Assembly (NCBI GenBank): GCA_045106685.1
Contig: JBGCFB010000371.1
Location: 1 to 7,658, forward strand
Direction: 5' to 3'
DNA from: JAUIGE01 sp045106685
GTDB taxonomy: Bacteria > Bacteroidota > Bacteroidia > J057
DNA length: 7,658 bases
Under the pieces are notes generated by a model. It was not told the origin of the DNA. It did not search any database and was given only the letters and a program-made list of their open reading frames with translations. A program made the translations under genes and the position numbers. The number at the start of each line of letters is the position of its first letter. Positions within the stretch are counted from its first letter, which is position 1. This document shows positions 1-6,320 of the stretch, one piece after another.

Positions 1-213
1 CTATTTGCCTTCGGACTGTTTAATAAAATATCTGTAAAAGACCGATTGGTGCCGATCGTATGCATTGCGGCACCTGTTTTGAGTTATATACTCAATGCCA
101 ATTCCAAAGCATTGCTCGGTGGCTACAGCTTTGGATTCGAACTGCTGATAATCAATGGCTTACTGACATTTGCAGGCTTATGGTTAATCAAATCGAATAA
201 TCGTTATGATTGA
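1..213 (+). CDS. C-terminal fragment of a probable sodium:solute symporter (SSS family)
   Basis: The first base begins a reading frame of 70 codons that stays open to a TGA at 211-213; the start lies before the window. The fragment is hydrophobic, with two likely membrane helices at about residues 17-33 (VPIVCIAAPVLSYILNA) and 50-67 (GFELLIINGLLTFAGLWLI). A short charged segment (NKISVKDR) precedes the first helix, and a polar tail (KSNNRYD) follows the second. This pattern, with the 'LFAFGLF' opening and the 'GYSFGFELL-NGLLTF-GLWLI' ending, resembles the C-terminal end of Bacteroidota Na+/solute symporters. These are inner-membrane proteins that use the sodium gradient to import sugars, amino acids or other solutes. 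The substrate cannot be told from this piece. The family call rests on remembered similarity of the tail; another polytopic transporter is possible. The next gene starts 65 bp downstream on the same strand, with no terminator visible between them, so read-through is possible. Confidence 0.6.
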   Translation, partial: LFAFGLFNKISVKDRLVPIVCIAAPVLSYILNANSKALLGGYSFGFELLIINGLLTFAGLWLIKSNNRYD

Positions 214-278
214 TATTGCTTATCTTAGAGCATCTTAGGAACATTTAACATTCTCACCCAAACCAATTCCCCAACTTC

Positions 279-3200
279 ATGATCAATAAAAAACTGATTG
301 TTTTGAGCGTCGCCATTACGATGGTGTGCTCCATCTTCGCACAAGATGCATCCAAGGGCTGGTCACAGGTCCAAAAAGGCGATTTAAACGATGCAAAGAA
401 GACATTTAGCAAAGCATTAAAAGCAGATAGTAGTGACCAGAAAGCGCTACTCGGAGCCATGTATCTGAGTGACATATCGCATGATACACGGGTCTTTGAG
501 CGCCTTGCTCGCAAGCTTATTCGCACTTCACCTAGTGACGCTTATTTCCAGACATTTTTCGACGAATTTTTTTCTGACGAATATGGCAGCGGAGGCGGCT
601 ATGAAGGAGGAGGATATGGCTCACGCAACGACCTTGGCACCAACGATGTCGCTGCTGACATGGATTTTTCTGATACAGATATTGATTGGATGCGCGAAAA
701 TGCTCAGGTCCCTATTCGATACAAAATGGGGATTCTGGTAGACGACGTTTTTGACAAAAAGAAATACACCAAGACATACGCCACGCTTGTTGAAGCGCTC
801 AGCCCCTACTTTGACAATCAGGGATGGTCCTATATCGGCCCTTTCAAAAACATCAATGGAGCTGGCTTCAACCATGTCTATGGCCCTGAGTCTGACGGCT
901 TTATGATGAACAAAGGCAAGCAATATGATGATGGTCTTGGAAAAAAAATAGGCTGGTTCACTCCGCCCTACATCAAGCCATTAGGTATGTTGTTTCCTTC
1001 TGATAATATTCCGAGCAATTCACCAGCGACGATGTACTATGCCCACCGGAATTTTGGCATAGACCAGGAGACAAGCATCTTTGTCAATATCAGCCGTAAC
1101 CAGCCGCTTAAGGTGTGGATTGACGGTAAGATTATATTTGGTTCAAATGATGCCCGTGGGGTCATGCTCGACGATGAGCGGGTAGAAATTCGCCTGAGCG
1201 CTGGTAGTCACCGCATGACGGTTAAAATGGCTCCATATAGCCCGGAGGTAAACCGCCAGACGGCATTTGAACTTCTCGGGGCCGACCCTGACAACAAAGG
1301 CGGAAGCGCAGGATTCTGTGTCCGTATGACTGACAAAGACGGGAAAATAATTCCGGTACGAAAAGCTAAAAATTCAGACAGTCCCGGCACCTTGCTCAAG
1401 CAGTCAGGTGTCATTGATCCTGTCCTTGACCCGCTCATGGCCAAGGCAAAAGATGGAACTGCTGAGCCGCATGAACTGTACGTATTAGCACGTCTTGCAC
1501 TCATCAAGTCTCGCAGTAAAGAAGGGGAAGCGACTTTTTATTTTTTAAACAAAAAGAAGCCAGACGCCCTCGTAAAAGCCTTACTCGCCACGCAATACGC
1601 ACGTAATGGGAATCAGGTGAAAGTCTACGAGACTCTCAAAAAATTTGATAATGATGATTTTCCTCACTTCGCACTCGCTGCGCGCAAACTGGAAAATACT
1701 GACCCGGAAGTAGATCGCGACCTCTTCGAAAAGCGCTTGGAATACATGCAGGAAATTGCCCTTTCCAATCCTGAGATCATCGCCTATTATCTGCAATATT
1801 ACGCTGGCCGTGAGGACACTATTAAAGTAGAAGACTTTAAGAAAAAAGTCCTCAAATCGTATCCTGACTATGAGGAAATGCTTGAAGAATATGGCGAGTT
1901 CAATAACCTGAAAGGCTACTCATATTTCAACTTTGACAAGTATCGCAAGCGTCGCCGTCGCAAGAACAAAACGCTCGACCGCGTCGAAGATATGTTGGCT
2001 TTGCGTCCCGATATGGCAAATGGATACGAGGGAATGGCGACTTATCTGGAAGAGAAAAAAGAAGACCTCCCCGGAGCACTTGCCATGGTTAATGATGGTC
2101 TTAAAATCGCTCCATATGAAAAGGATTTGTTGTTGAAGAAGGCTAATCTTTTTTTAGAAATGAATAAAAAAGATAGCGCACTCGCCGTCTATCGCCTTAT
2201 CAAGAAGCGCAATACCTATCGCAACTATGGTGGGTATGGAATGCGTGGAGGAGATTTGGATCAAAAAATAGAAAACCTTGCCGGAACCAAAAATCAGGAT
2301 GATAGCGAGTTTTTTGAAAGCATTGGTCTGGATGAGATTTTGGAACAAAAAGCAGAGTGGGAAGATCGCTACGCTAAGGAAGATGCAGTCGTGCTTCTCA
2401 ATCATAAAAACATGCTTCTCAAAGAAGACGGGGAGATGAAGTCCTGGCATAAGTTTATCGTCCTGGTGAATAATGAAGCCGGCGTACAGAGCTGGACCAG
2501 TAGTTACTTTAGTGAAATGGGGCGAAATATCGTAGCGCAGGTGCGCAAGGCCGACGGCTCTTTCTATCAGCCGGAGGTGCGCGGAAGCGCGGTGGTCGCG
2601 CAGAATCTCCAGCCAGGAGATATGCTGATCGTAGACGGGATATCCAGCCGCCAGACATTGAGTATGCACCGTCAATTCGGCGTAAGCGAGTCGTTCTCTT
2701 ATTTCGAAGCATTCGAATATACCAACCCGGTTTACTCGCAGAAGATCACGCTTGCCCTTCCTGAGGACTATCCGATTGAGTTTATGACACATCACCTTGA
2801 GCAAGCAGAGTCTTCGCAGGAAACAAAGGATAAGCTCGACTACTATCGCTGGGAAATGACGCATGTGCCAGCCTATGTAGAAGAAGAAGCTTCGCTCGGG
2901 AAGTGGATTGGCTCGCCGAAAATTCAGGCCTCAAATGGCCTTAGCTGGACCGATGTTTCATCCTGGTATCAGGACATGACCTATCGCAAGCTGGAGCCAA
3001 ATTATATCATGCAGGAATTGCACGATAGTCTCGTAACCGAGGGCATGAATAAAACTGAAATTATCGAGTCGATATATCGCTATATCACGCATGATATTCA
3101 GTATGTATCATCCTTCTTACAAGATGGCTACGAGCCTCAACGTCCGGAGGTAACCTGCTCTTCCGGTGTGGGTGATTGTAAAGATGTGGCGACGCTGATG

Positions 3201-4139
3201 ATCACGTTGCTTCGCATGAGTGGCATCAAGGCCGACTACACGCTTGTACTTTCCAATGCGTATGTTCCATTTAAAGTATTGCCGATCAATTTCTTTAACC
3301 ACGCGATTGTGGCCTACGAACACGAAGGGCAAACGCACTACGTGGACCTGACGACTGAGCGGTATCCATATTATGCGATTCCGGAGCCCGATCAGGGCGC
3401 TTGGGCATTGTTAATCAAGCCAGGGAAGCAAGATATATTCCGCCTTCCAATGGACCAGCTTAACACTGACAAAAACCTTGTAGAGTATACTGTAAAAGCG
3501 AACATGCCTGACACCGCAACGGTTATTATGGATGTTAAGGCACTGTACCCTGGAAATGAAGGCGGGCGTATGCGTGAATTTATGGGTGCTCAGGGAAAAA
3601 ATACTGCGGCTTATTATCGTAGCGAATTGACCGTACAAGGCTTACCAGAACTTCAGCTGAAGGACCTTGAGTATGATAATCTGGAAGATTTCGACGATCC
3701 ATTGAAGTTTGATGTCGACTTTGTCGCTTCTGACGCAGCGGAAAACCTGTATGGCCTCCATGTTATGACGATCCCGTGCCTCGATCGCGGACCTATCCCT
3801 TCAGCCTTGCTTACTCCTGAGCGTTATCGCATGTTGGACCTCAGTCAGGTGTTGACAGTTGCGCCTGTGAAGCAGACCGTTACCCTGACTTTTCCTGAAG
3901 GATATAAGCTGTTCCGCACGCCTCCACCTGCCGAGGTGAAGAGCCGCTTTGGAAGCTATACGCTTACCTTCACAAAGGTCGATGGCGGAGTCAAAATAGA
4001 GAAGTTTCAGACTTTTAATCACACGAAAATTGCTCCTGAGGACTACCCGGACTTTAGAGAGTTTTTCTACAAAACGAACAAGCTAGACCGCACCAAGCTT
4101 GTCTTCATCAAGAAAGGTCTAAAGCTTGAGATTGAGTAA
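279..4139 (+). CDS. Secreted TPR / DUF3857 / transglutaminase-like protein, 1286 aa
   Basis: This is a large exported protein of unknown substrate. Residues 1-21 form a signal peptide (Lys-Lys, hydrophobic core, cleavage probably after SIFA before Gln22). Cys17 does not sit in a proper lipobox. TPR-like helices occur at about 25-65 and 570-642. Residues 180-360 resemble the jelly-roll-like N-terminal region of similar proteins (WSYIGPFKNINGAGF; later VWIDGKIIF and LSAGSHRMTVKM). DUF3857 spans roughly 685-860. A transglutaminase-like core at about 915-1025 keeps the triad Cys967 (GVGDCKDVATL), His1008 (FFNHAIVAY) and Asp1023 (YVDLT), so it is probably an active thiol enzyme (protease, transglutaminase or related) rather than a scaffold. 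A beta-rich C-terminal region follows. Two Gly/Tyr-rich loops (103-114, 650-657) and a basic run (RKRRRRKNK, 556-564) stand out. The ATG is the only reasonable start: an in-frame TAA lies at 246-248 and the signal peptide follows directly. No Shine-Dalgarno sequence is visible. The domain call is firm; the biological role is not known. Confidence 0.9.
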   Translation: MINKKLIVLSVAITMVCSIFAQDASKGWSQVQKGDLNDAKKTFSKALKADSSDQKALLGAMYLSDISHDTRVFERLARKLIRTSPSDAYFQTFFDEFFSDEYGSGGGYEGGGYGSRNDLGTNDVAADMDFSDTDIDWMRENAQVPIRYKMGILVDDVFDKKKYTKTYATLVEALSPYFDNQGWSYIGPFKNINGAGFNHVYGPESDGFMMNKGKQYDDGLGKKIGWFTPPYIKPLGMLFPSDNIPSNSPATMYYAHRNFGIDQETSIFVNISRNQPLKVWIDGKIIFGSNDARGVMLDDERVEIRLSAGSHRMTVKMAPYSPEVNRQTAFELLGADPDNKGGSAGFCVRMTDKDGKIIPVRKAKNSDSPGTLLKQSGVIDPVLDPLMAKAKDGTAEPHELYVLARLALIKSRSKEGEATFYFLNKKKPDALVKALLATQYARNGNQVKVYETLKKFDNDDFPHFALAARKLENTDPEVDRDLFEKRLEYMQEIALSNPEIIAYYLQYYAGREDTIKVEDFKKKVLKSYPDYEEMLEEYGEFNNLKGYSYFNFDKYRKRRRRKNKTLDRVEDMLALRPDMANGYEGMATYLEEKKEDLPGALAMVNDGLKIAPYEKDLLLKKANLFLEMNKKDSALAVYRLIKKRNTYRNYGGYGMRGGDLDQKIENLAGTKNQDDSEFFESIGLDEILEQKAEWEDRYAKEDAVVLLNHKNMLLKEDGEMKSWHKFIVLVNNEAGVQSWTSSYFSEMGRNIVAQVRKADGSFYQPEVRGSAVVAQNLQPGDMLIVDGISSRQTLSMHRQFGVSESFSYFEAFEYTNPVYSQKITLALPEDYPIEFMTHHLEQAESSQETKDKLDYYRWEMTHVPAYVEEEASLGKWIGSPKIQASNGLSWTDVSSWYQDMTYRKLEPNYIMQELHDSLVTEGMNKTEIIESIYRYITHDIQYVSSFLQDGYEPQRPEVTCSSGVGDCKDVATLMITLLRMSGIKADYTLVLSNAYVPFKVLPINFFNHAIVAYEHEGQTHYVDLTTERYPYYAIPEPDQGAWALLIKPGKQDIFRLPMDQLNTDKNLVEYTVKANMPDTATVIMDVKALYPGNEGGRMREFMGAQGKNTAAYYRSELTVQGLPELQLKDLEYDNLEDFDDPLKFDVDFVASDAAENLYGLHVMTIPCLDRGPIPSALLTPERYRMLDLSQVLTVAPVKQTVTLTFPEGYKLFRTPPPAEVKSRFGSYTLTFTKVDGGVKIEKFQTFNHTKIAPEDYPDFREFFYKTNKLDRTKLVFIKKGLKLEIE

Positions 4140-4141
4140 CT

Positions 4142-4165
4142 CATTATTCATAAAAATGAATAATG
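4142..4165. repeat. AT-rich hairpin just after the stop codon
   Basis: CATTATTCAT (4142-4151) and ATGAATAATG (4156-4165) are perfect 10-bp inverted repeats around an AAAA loop, beginning two bases after the TAA of the 1286-codon gene. No T-tract follows and the stem is weak, so it is not a typical intrinsic terminator. It may protect the mRNA 3' end, or belong to the series of A-loop hairpins further right. The palindrome is certain; its function is not. Confidence 0.55.
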
Positions 4166-4194
4166 GATGATTCGACAATGAACATTTTTAAATG

Positions 4195-4230
4195 AAAAAC
4201 GCCTTACTGATTGCTCAGTAAGGCGTTTTT
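4195..4230. terminator. Bidirectional intrinsic terminator between convergent genes
   Basis: A perfect inverted repeat joins 4195-4210 (AAAAACGCCTTACTGA) to 4215-4230 (TCAGTAAGGCGTTTTT) around a TTGC loop. The 11-bp core (CGCCTTACTGA) is flanked by five A on the left and five T on the right, so each strand presents a stem followed by a U-run. It lies 55 bp past the transglutaminase-like gene and about 200 bp past the end of the aldolase gene, which points towards it. It should stop transcription from both sides. Confidence 0.9.
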
Positions 4231-4242
4231 GTGTGCTTCCTC

Positions 4243-4432
4243 GCCCGATGATAAATCATCGGGCAATAGTGGAAGATGTTTATGCTAAAGCATTTTACTT
4301 CACTGTCTAAGGCGATAAAATCATCTGGCAATAGTGGAAGGAATAGATGCTAAAGCATTCGGCTCATTACTTTGGCGAAGCCAAAAGGTTCTCTAAAATC
4401 ACAAAGTGATTTCTTTTCATTAGCCAAAGGCT
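4243..4432. repeat. Array of short palindromes with A-rich loops
   Basis: At least seven small stem-loops follow each other in the intergenic DNA: GCCCGATGA-TAAA-TCATCGGGC (4243-4264), ATGC-TAAA-GCAT (4282-4293), GAT-AAA-ATC (4314-4322), ATGC-TAAA-GCAT (4347-4358), TTTGGC-GAA-GCCAAA (4371-4385), AAATCAC-AAA-GTGATTT (4396-4412) and AGCC-AAA-GGCT (4422-4432). The last one reaches the first base of the aldolase stop codon. Loop centres are 23 to 35 bp apart. On the plus strand all loops are A-rich, so the array has an orientation. The stems differ in sequence, so the shared element is the stem-A-stem pattern rather than a fixed motif. No open frame of interest runs through it. It could be a degenerate interspersed repeat family or a structured 3'-UTR of the aldolase mRNA. 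Confidence 0.6.
4250..4376. repeat. Two diverged tandem copies of a ~64-bp unit
   Basis: Copy 1 (4250-4313) and copy 2 (4314-4376) share two blocks. The first is GATAAA(A)TCATC(G/T)GGCAATAGTGGAAG at 4250-4275 and 4314-4340, differing by one inserted base and one substitution. The second is ATGCTAAAGCATT at 4282-4294 and 4347-4359, identical. The blocks are separated by six unrelated bases in each copy. The rest of the unit is only loosely alike, ending in TCTAAGGC and CTTTGGC. The unit therefore carries two of the A-loop palindromes, and the conserved GGCAATAGTGGAAG segment between them is not palindromic. Confidence 0.75.
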
Positions 4433-5499
4433 TAATTTTTCCCAACTGCATTCAAGTCTTCAAACGCTACTTTTAGGCGTTCGATAAAGGCAGCCTCGCC
4501 AGCGCGAAGCCACTTGCGCGGATCGTAGTATTTTTTGTTCGGAATATCATCACCATCAGGATTACCAATTTGGCCCTGAAGGTAGCCGCGATTTTTCTGC
4601 TCATATTCACGTACGCCGTTCCAGTATGCCCACTGCATATCGGTATCGATATTCATTTTGACAGCACCATACTCAATCGCTTCGCGAATTTGATCCTGAG
4701 GTGAACCAGATCCACCATGGAATACAAAGTTGATCGGCTGAGGTCCTGTACCAAATTTAGCCTGAACATGATCCTGTGAGTTTTTCAAAATCTCAGGGCG
4801 GAGGTCTACATTACCAGGCTTATACACCCCGTGCACATTTCCGAATGCAGCGGCTACCGTAAAACGCTTGCTGATTTTCATCAAGTGCTCATATGCGTAG
4901 GCTACTTCTTCTGGCTGGGTATAGAGACGGCTGCTGTCCACGTCTGTATTGTCGACGCCGTCTTCTTCACCACCGGTTACTCCCAGTTCGATTTCAAGCG
5001 TCATCCCCAACGCTTCCATGCGCTTGAGGTACTTTGCGCTGATTTCGATATTCTCTTCGATAGGCTCCTCCGATAGGTCGAGCATATGCGAGCTGTATAG
5101 GGCCTTTCCGTGTTGTTCGAAATAGCGTTCTCCAGCATCCATAAGGCCGTCTACCCAAGGGAGTAGCTTTTTGGCGCAGTGATCGGTGTGGAGAATAACA
5201 GGTACTCCATATGCCTCGGCGAGCAAATGCACATGGTGCGCACCTGAGACACCGCCAAGAATAGCAGCTTGCTGACCTTCATTGCTGAGGCCTTTTCCTG
5301 CGAAAAAGGAAGCTCCTCCATTCGAAAACTGAACGATAACAGGAGAATTAAGCTCGCGCGCAGTTTCAAGAACAGCGTTGACGGAGTTTGTGCCTACTAC
5401 ATTGACGGCAGGTAGGGCAAAGTTTTGTTCGTTGGCATAGTCGAGTAGGTGTGTTACTTCGTCGCCTGTCAGGACACCGGGTTTAAATTTTCCGCTCAT
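4432..5499 (-). CDS. fbaA: Class II fructose-bisphosphate aldolase, 355 aa
   Basis: Cytosolic zinc-dependent enzyme of glycolysis and gluconeogenesis that splits fructose 1,6-bisphosphate into dihydroxyacetone phosphate and glyceraldehyde 3-phosphate, and runs the reverse condensation. Length and motif order match the E. coli FbaA type (class IIA, about 359 aa). Visible active-site residues are Asp106 and zinc ligand His107 in HTDHCAKK, the acidic segment from Glu171 (ELGVTGGEEDGVD), zinc ligands His223 (NVHGVY) and His261 (FHGGSGS), and Asn283/Asp285 in NIDTD for phosphate and substrate binding. The C-terminal DPRKWLRAGE segment is also typical. The ATG at 5497-5499 gives the expected N-terminus (GVLTGDEV, ALPAVNVV); no Shine-Dalgarno sequence is seen. 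The gene is divergent from the acetyltransferase (68 bp) and convergent with the transglutaminase-like gene. All key residues are present, so it should be active. The symbol is assigned by family. Confidence 0.96.
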   Translation of the reverse strand: MSGKFKPGVLTGDEVTHLLDYANEQNFALPAVNVVGTNSVNAVLETARELNSPVIVQFSNGGASFFAGKGLSNEGQQAAILGGVSGAHHVHLLAEAYGVPVILHTDHCAKKLLPWVDGLMDAGERYFEQHGKALYSSHMLDLSEEPIEENIEISAKYLKRMEALGMTLEIELGVTGGEEDGVDNTDVDSSRLYTQPEEVAYAYEHLMKISKRFTVAAAFGNVHGVYKPGNVDLRPEILKNSQDHVQAKFGTGPQPINFVFHGGSGSPQDQIREAIEYGAVKMNIDTDMQWAYWNGVREYEQKNRGYLQGQIGNPDGDDIPNKKYYDPRKWLRAGEAAFIERLKVAFEDLNAVGKN

Positions 5500-5567
5500 A
5501 ATGGTGGTTTATATAAAAAATGCGTGCGGGCTAGCGGGTGCCAAGTTAGTTTTTTTATCTTTAAAAA
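5500..5567. promoter_or_regulatory. Divergent promoter region for aldolase and acetyltransferase
   Basis: Both flanking genes must be driven from these 68 bp unless their promoters lie inside the opposite gene. On the plus strand TATCTTTA (5556-5563) matches the Bacteroidota -7 box TAnnTTTG except for the last base, but it sits only four bases before the acetyltransferase ATG and no TTTG -33 element is seen at the usual distance. On the minus strand an AT-rich stretch (5510-5520) lies near the aldolase start without a clear -7 box. The regulatory role follows from gene layout; the exact sites are uncertain. Confidence 0.4.
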
Positions 5568-6185
5568 ATGAACGGACCCGACCCCAAGACCACCTTTCCC
5601 CTGGCGAATTACGACAGGCTTTGCTTTTTAAAAAACATCATCAAAAATCCCAACATCATCGTTGGTGATTACACCTACTACGATGATTTTGAGGACGTCC
5701 ATAATTTTGAAAAAAATGTCAAATACCACTTTGACTTTGTAGGCGACAAACTCATTATCGGTAAATTTTGCATGATCGCCTCAGGTGTTACGTTTATTAT
5801 GAATGGTGCCAATCATCTTACAGATGCGCTGTCTACTTATCCTTTTGCGATTTTTGGAAATGGCTGGGAGCAGGCGATGGAAGGCAAAAGCTATCCAAGT
5901 AAAGGCGACACCATCATCGGAAATGATGTCTGGATCGGCTACAATGCAGTGATTATGCCGGGCGTGAATATCGGCGATGGCGCGATCATCGCCACCAATG
6001 CCACCGTCGTCAAGGACGTACCTCCTTATACCATCGTCGGTGGCAATCCTGCCCGCGAAATCAAACAGCGTTTTTCTCAAGAAAAAATAGACCAACTCCT
6101 CGAATTGAAGTGGTGGGACTGGGATATAGAAAAAATAACCGCCAATGTGCAGATGCTGACGGGGAAAGAAATCCTCGATGTTTGA
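5568..6185 (+). CDS. Vat/CatB-like xenobiotic O-acetyltransferase, 205 aa
   Basis: This is a left-handed beta-helix (hexapeptide repeat) acetyltransferase of the xenobiotic group that includes streptogramin A acetyltransferases (Vat) and type B chloramphenicol acetyltransferases. Members form cytosolic trimers that move an acetyl group from acetyl-CoA to a drug hydroxyl. The N-terminus MNGPDP matches the family's M-GPNP start, which supports this ATG. Hexapeptide coils are seen at about 60-77 (LIIGKFCMIASGVTF) and 112-160 (IIGNDVWIG, IMPGVNIGDGAII, YTIVGGNP). They are split by a loop with MNGANH, whose His83 aligns with the catalytic His of Vat enzymes (His82 in VatD), and with STYPF and FGNGWE. 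The tail has IKQRF and LKWWDWDIEKI, also typical. Length is normal (about 200-215 aa). Family membership is strong. The real substrate is unknown; close homologues are chromosomal in many Bacteroidota and need not confer resistance. No mobile element flanks it. Confidence 0.9.
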   Translation: MNGPDPKTTFPLANYDRLCFLKNIIKNPNIIVGDYTYYDDFEDVHNFEKNVKYHFDFVGDKLIIGKFCMIASGVTFIMNGANHLTDALSTYPFAIFGNGWEQAMEGKSYPSKGDTIIGNDVWIGYNAVIMPGVNIGDGAIIATNATVVKDVPPYTIVGGNPAREIKQRFSQEKIDQLLELKWWDWDIEKITANVQMLTGKEILDV

Positions 6186-6188
6186 TTC

Positions 6189-6247
6189 TCGCTGCTCGAT
6201 CCTCGCTTAAAAAAAGCGAAGATCAAGGATCGAACAGCAAGCAGCGA
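6189..6247. repeat. Interrupted palindrome with two 7-nt one-sided bulges
   Basis: The left arm 6189-6208 is one unbroken run (TCGCTGCT, CGATCC, TCGCTT). The right arm contains the complements in order: AAGCGA (6214-6219), GGATCG (6227-6232) and AGCAGCGA (6240-6247). Seven extra bases occur between each pair on the right (6220-6226 and 6233-6239). The loop is AAAAA (6209-6213). Total pairing is 20 bp. It begins three bases after the acetyltransferase stop codon. No U-run follows (next bases AGATTAATG), so intrinsic termination is doubtful, though it could stabilise the 3' end. It looks like a mobile or interspersed palindromic element. Confidence 0.7.
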
Positions 6248-6265
6248 AGATTAATGACATGGCTG

Positions 6266-6300
6266 TTTTGATAGAAATATATTACAAAACCCTATCTTCG
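6266..6300 (+). promoter_or_regulatory. Probable Bacteroidota-type promoter of glycyl-tRNA synthetase
   Basis: TTTTG (6266-6270) resembles the -33 TTTG element, and TATCTTCG (6293-6300) matches the -7 consensus TAnnTTTG except for one T to C change. The gap between them is 22 bp, slightly longer than the usual 19-21. Transcription would begin around 6305-6310, leaving a leader of only about 10-15 bases before the ATG at 6321. The position between the upstream hairpin and the start codon fits an independent promoter for this gene. Confidence 0.5.
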
Positions 6301-6320
6301 CGGCGGAATTCACATATGCT

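Noticed and set aside
326..332. Cys17 in the signal peptide of the large exported protein as a lipoprotein anchor.
   Set aside because: The preceding residues (Thr-Met-Val) do not form a lipobox, and a normal signal peptidase I site before Gln22 fits better.
2154..2864. An open frame of 236 codons on the minus strand inside the transglutaminase-like gene.
   Set aside because: It lies wholly antisense to a well-supported coding sequence with recognisable domains, and its translation shows no domain or family resemblance; it is a by-product of codon use on the other strand.
4243..4432. The repeated hairpins could be a small CRISPR array.
   Set aside because: The repeats are not identical, spacing is only 23-35 bp between centres, stems differ from unit to unit, and no cas gene is present.
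4243..4432. The hairpins could be integron attC sites with a cassette array.
   Set aside because: No GTTRRRY / RYYYAAC core pair, no cassette genes and no integrase are visible.
5500..5520. TATATAAA-like AT-rich stretch as a -10 box for the aldolase on the minus strand.
   Set aside because: It does not match the Bacteroidota TAnnTTTG box, and a paired -33 TTTG at the right spacing is not visible; AT-richness alone is not enough.
5568..6185. The acetyltransferase as recently acquired resistance cargo on a mobile element.
   Set aside because: No transposase, integrase, terminal inverted repeats, target duplications or visible change in base composition flank it; the adjacent genes are housekeeping genes with their own short intergenic gaps.
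6186..6250. The palindrome after the acetyltransferase as a standard intrinsic terminator.
   Set aside because: There is no T-run after the right arm and the stem is broken by two 7-nt bulges, so the usual terminator form is not met.
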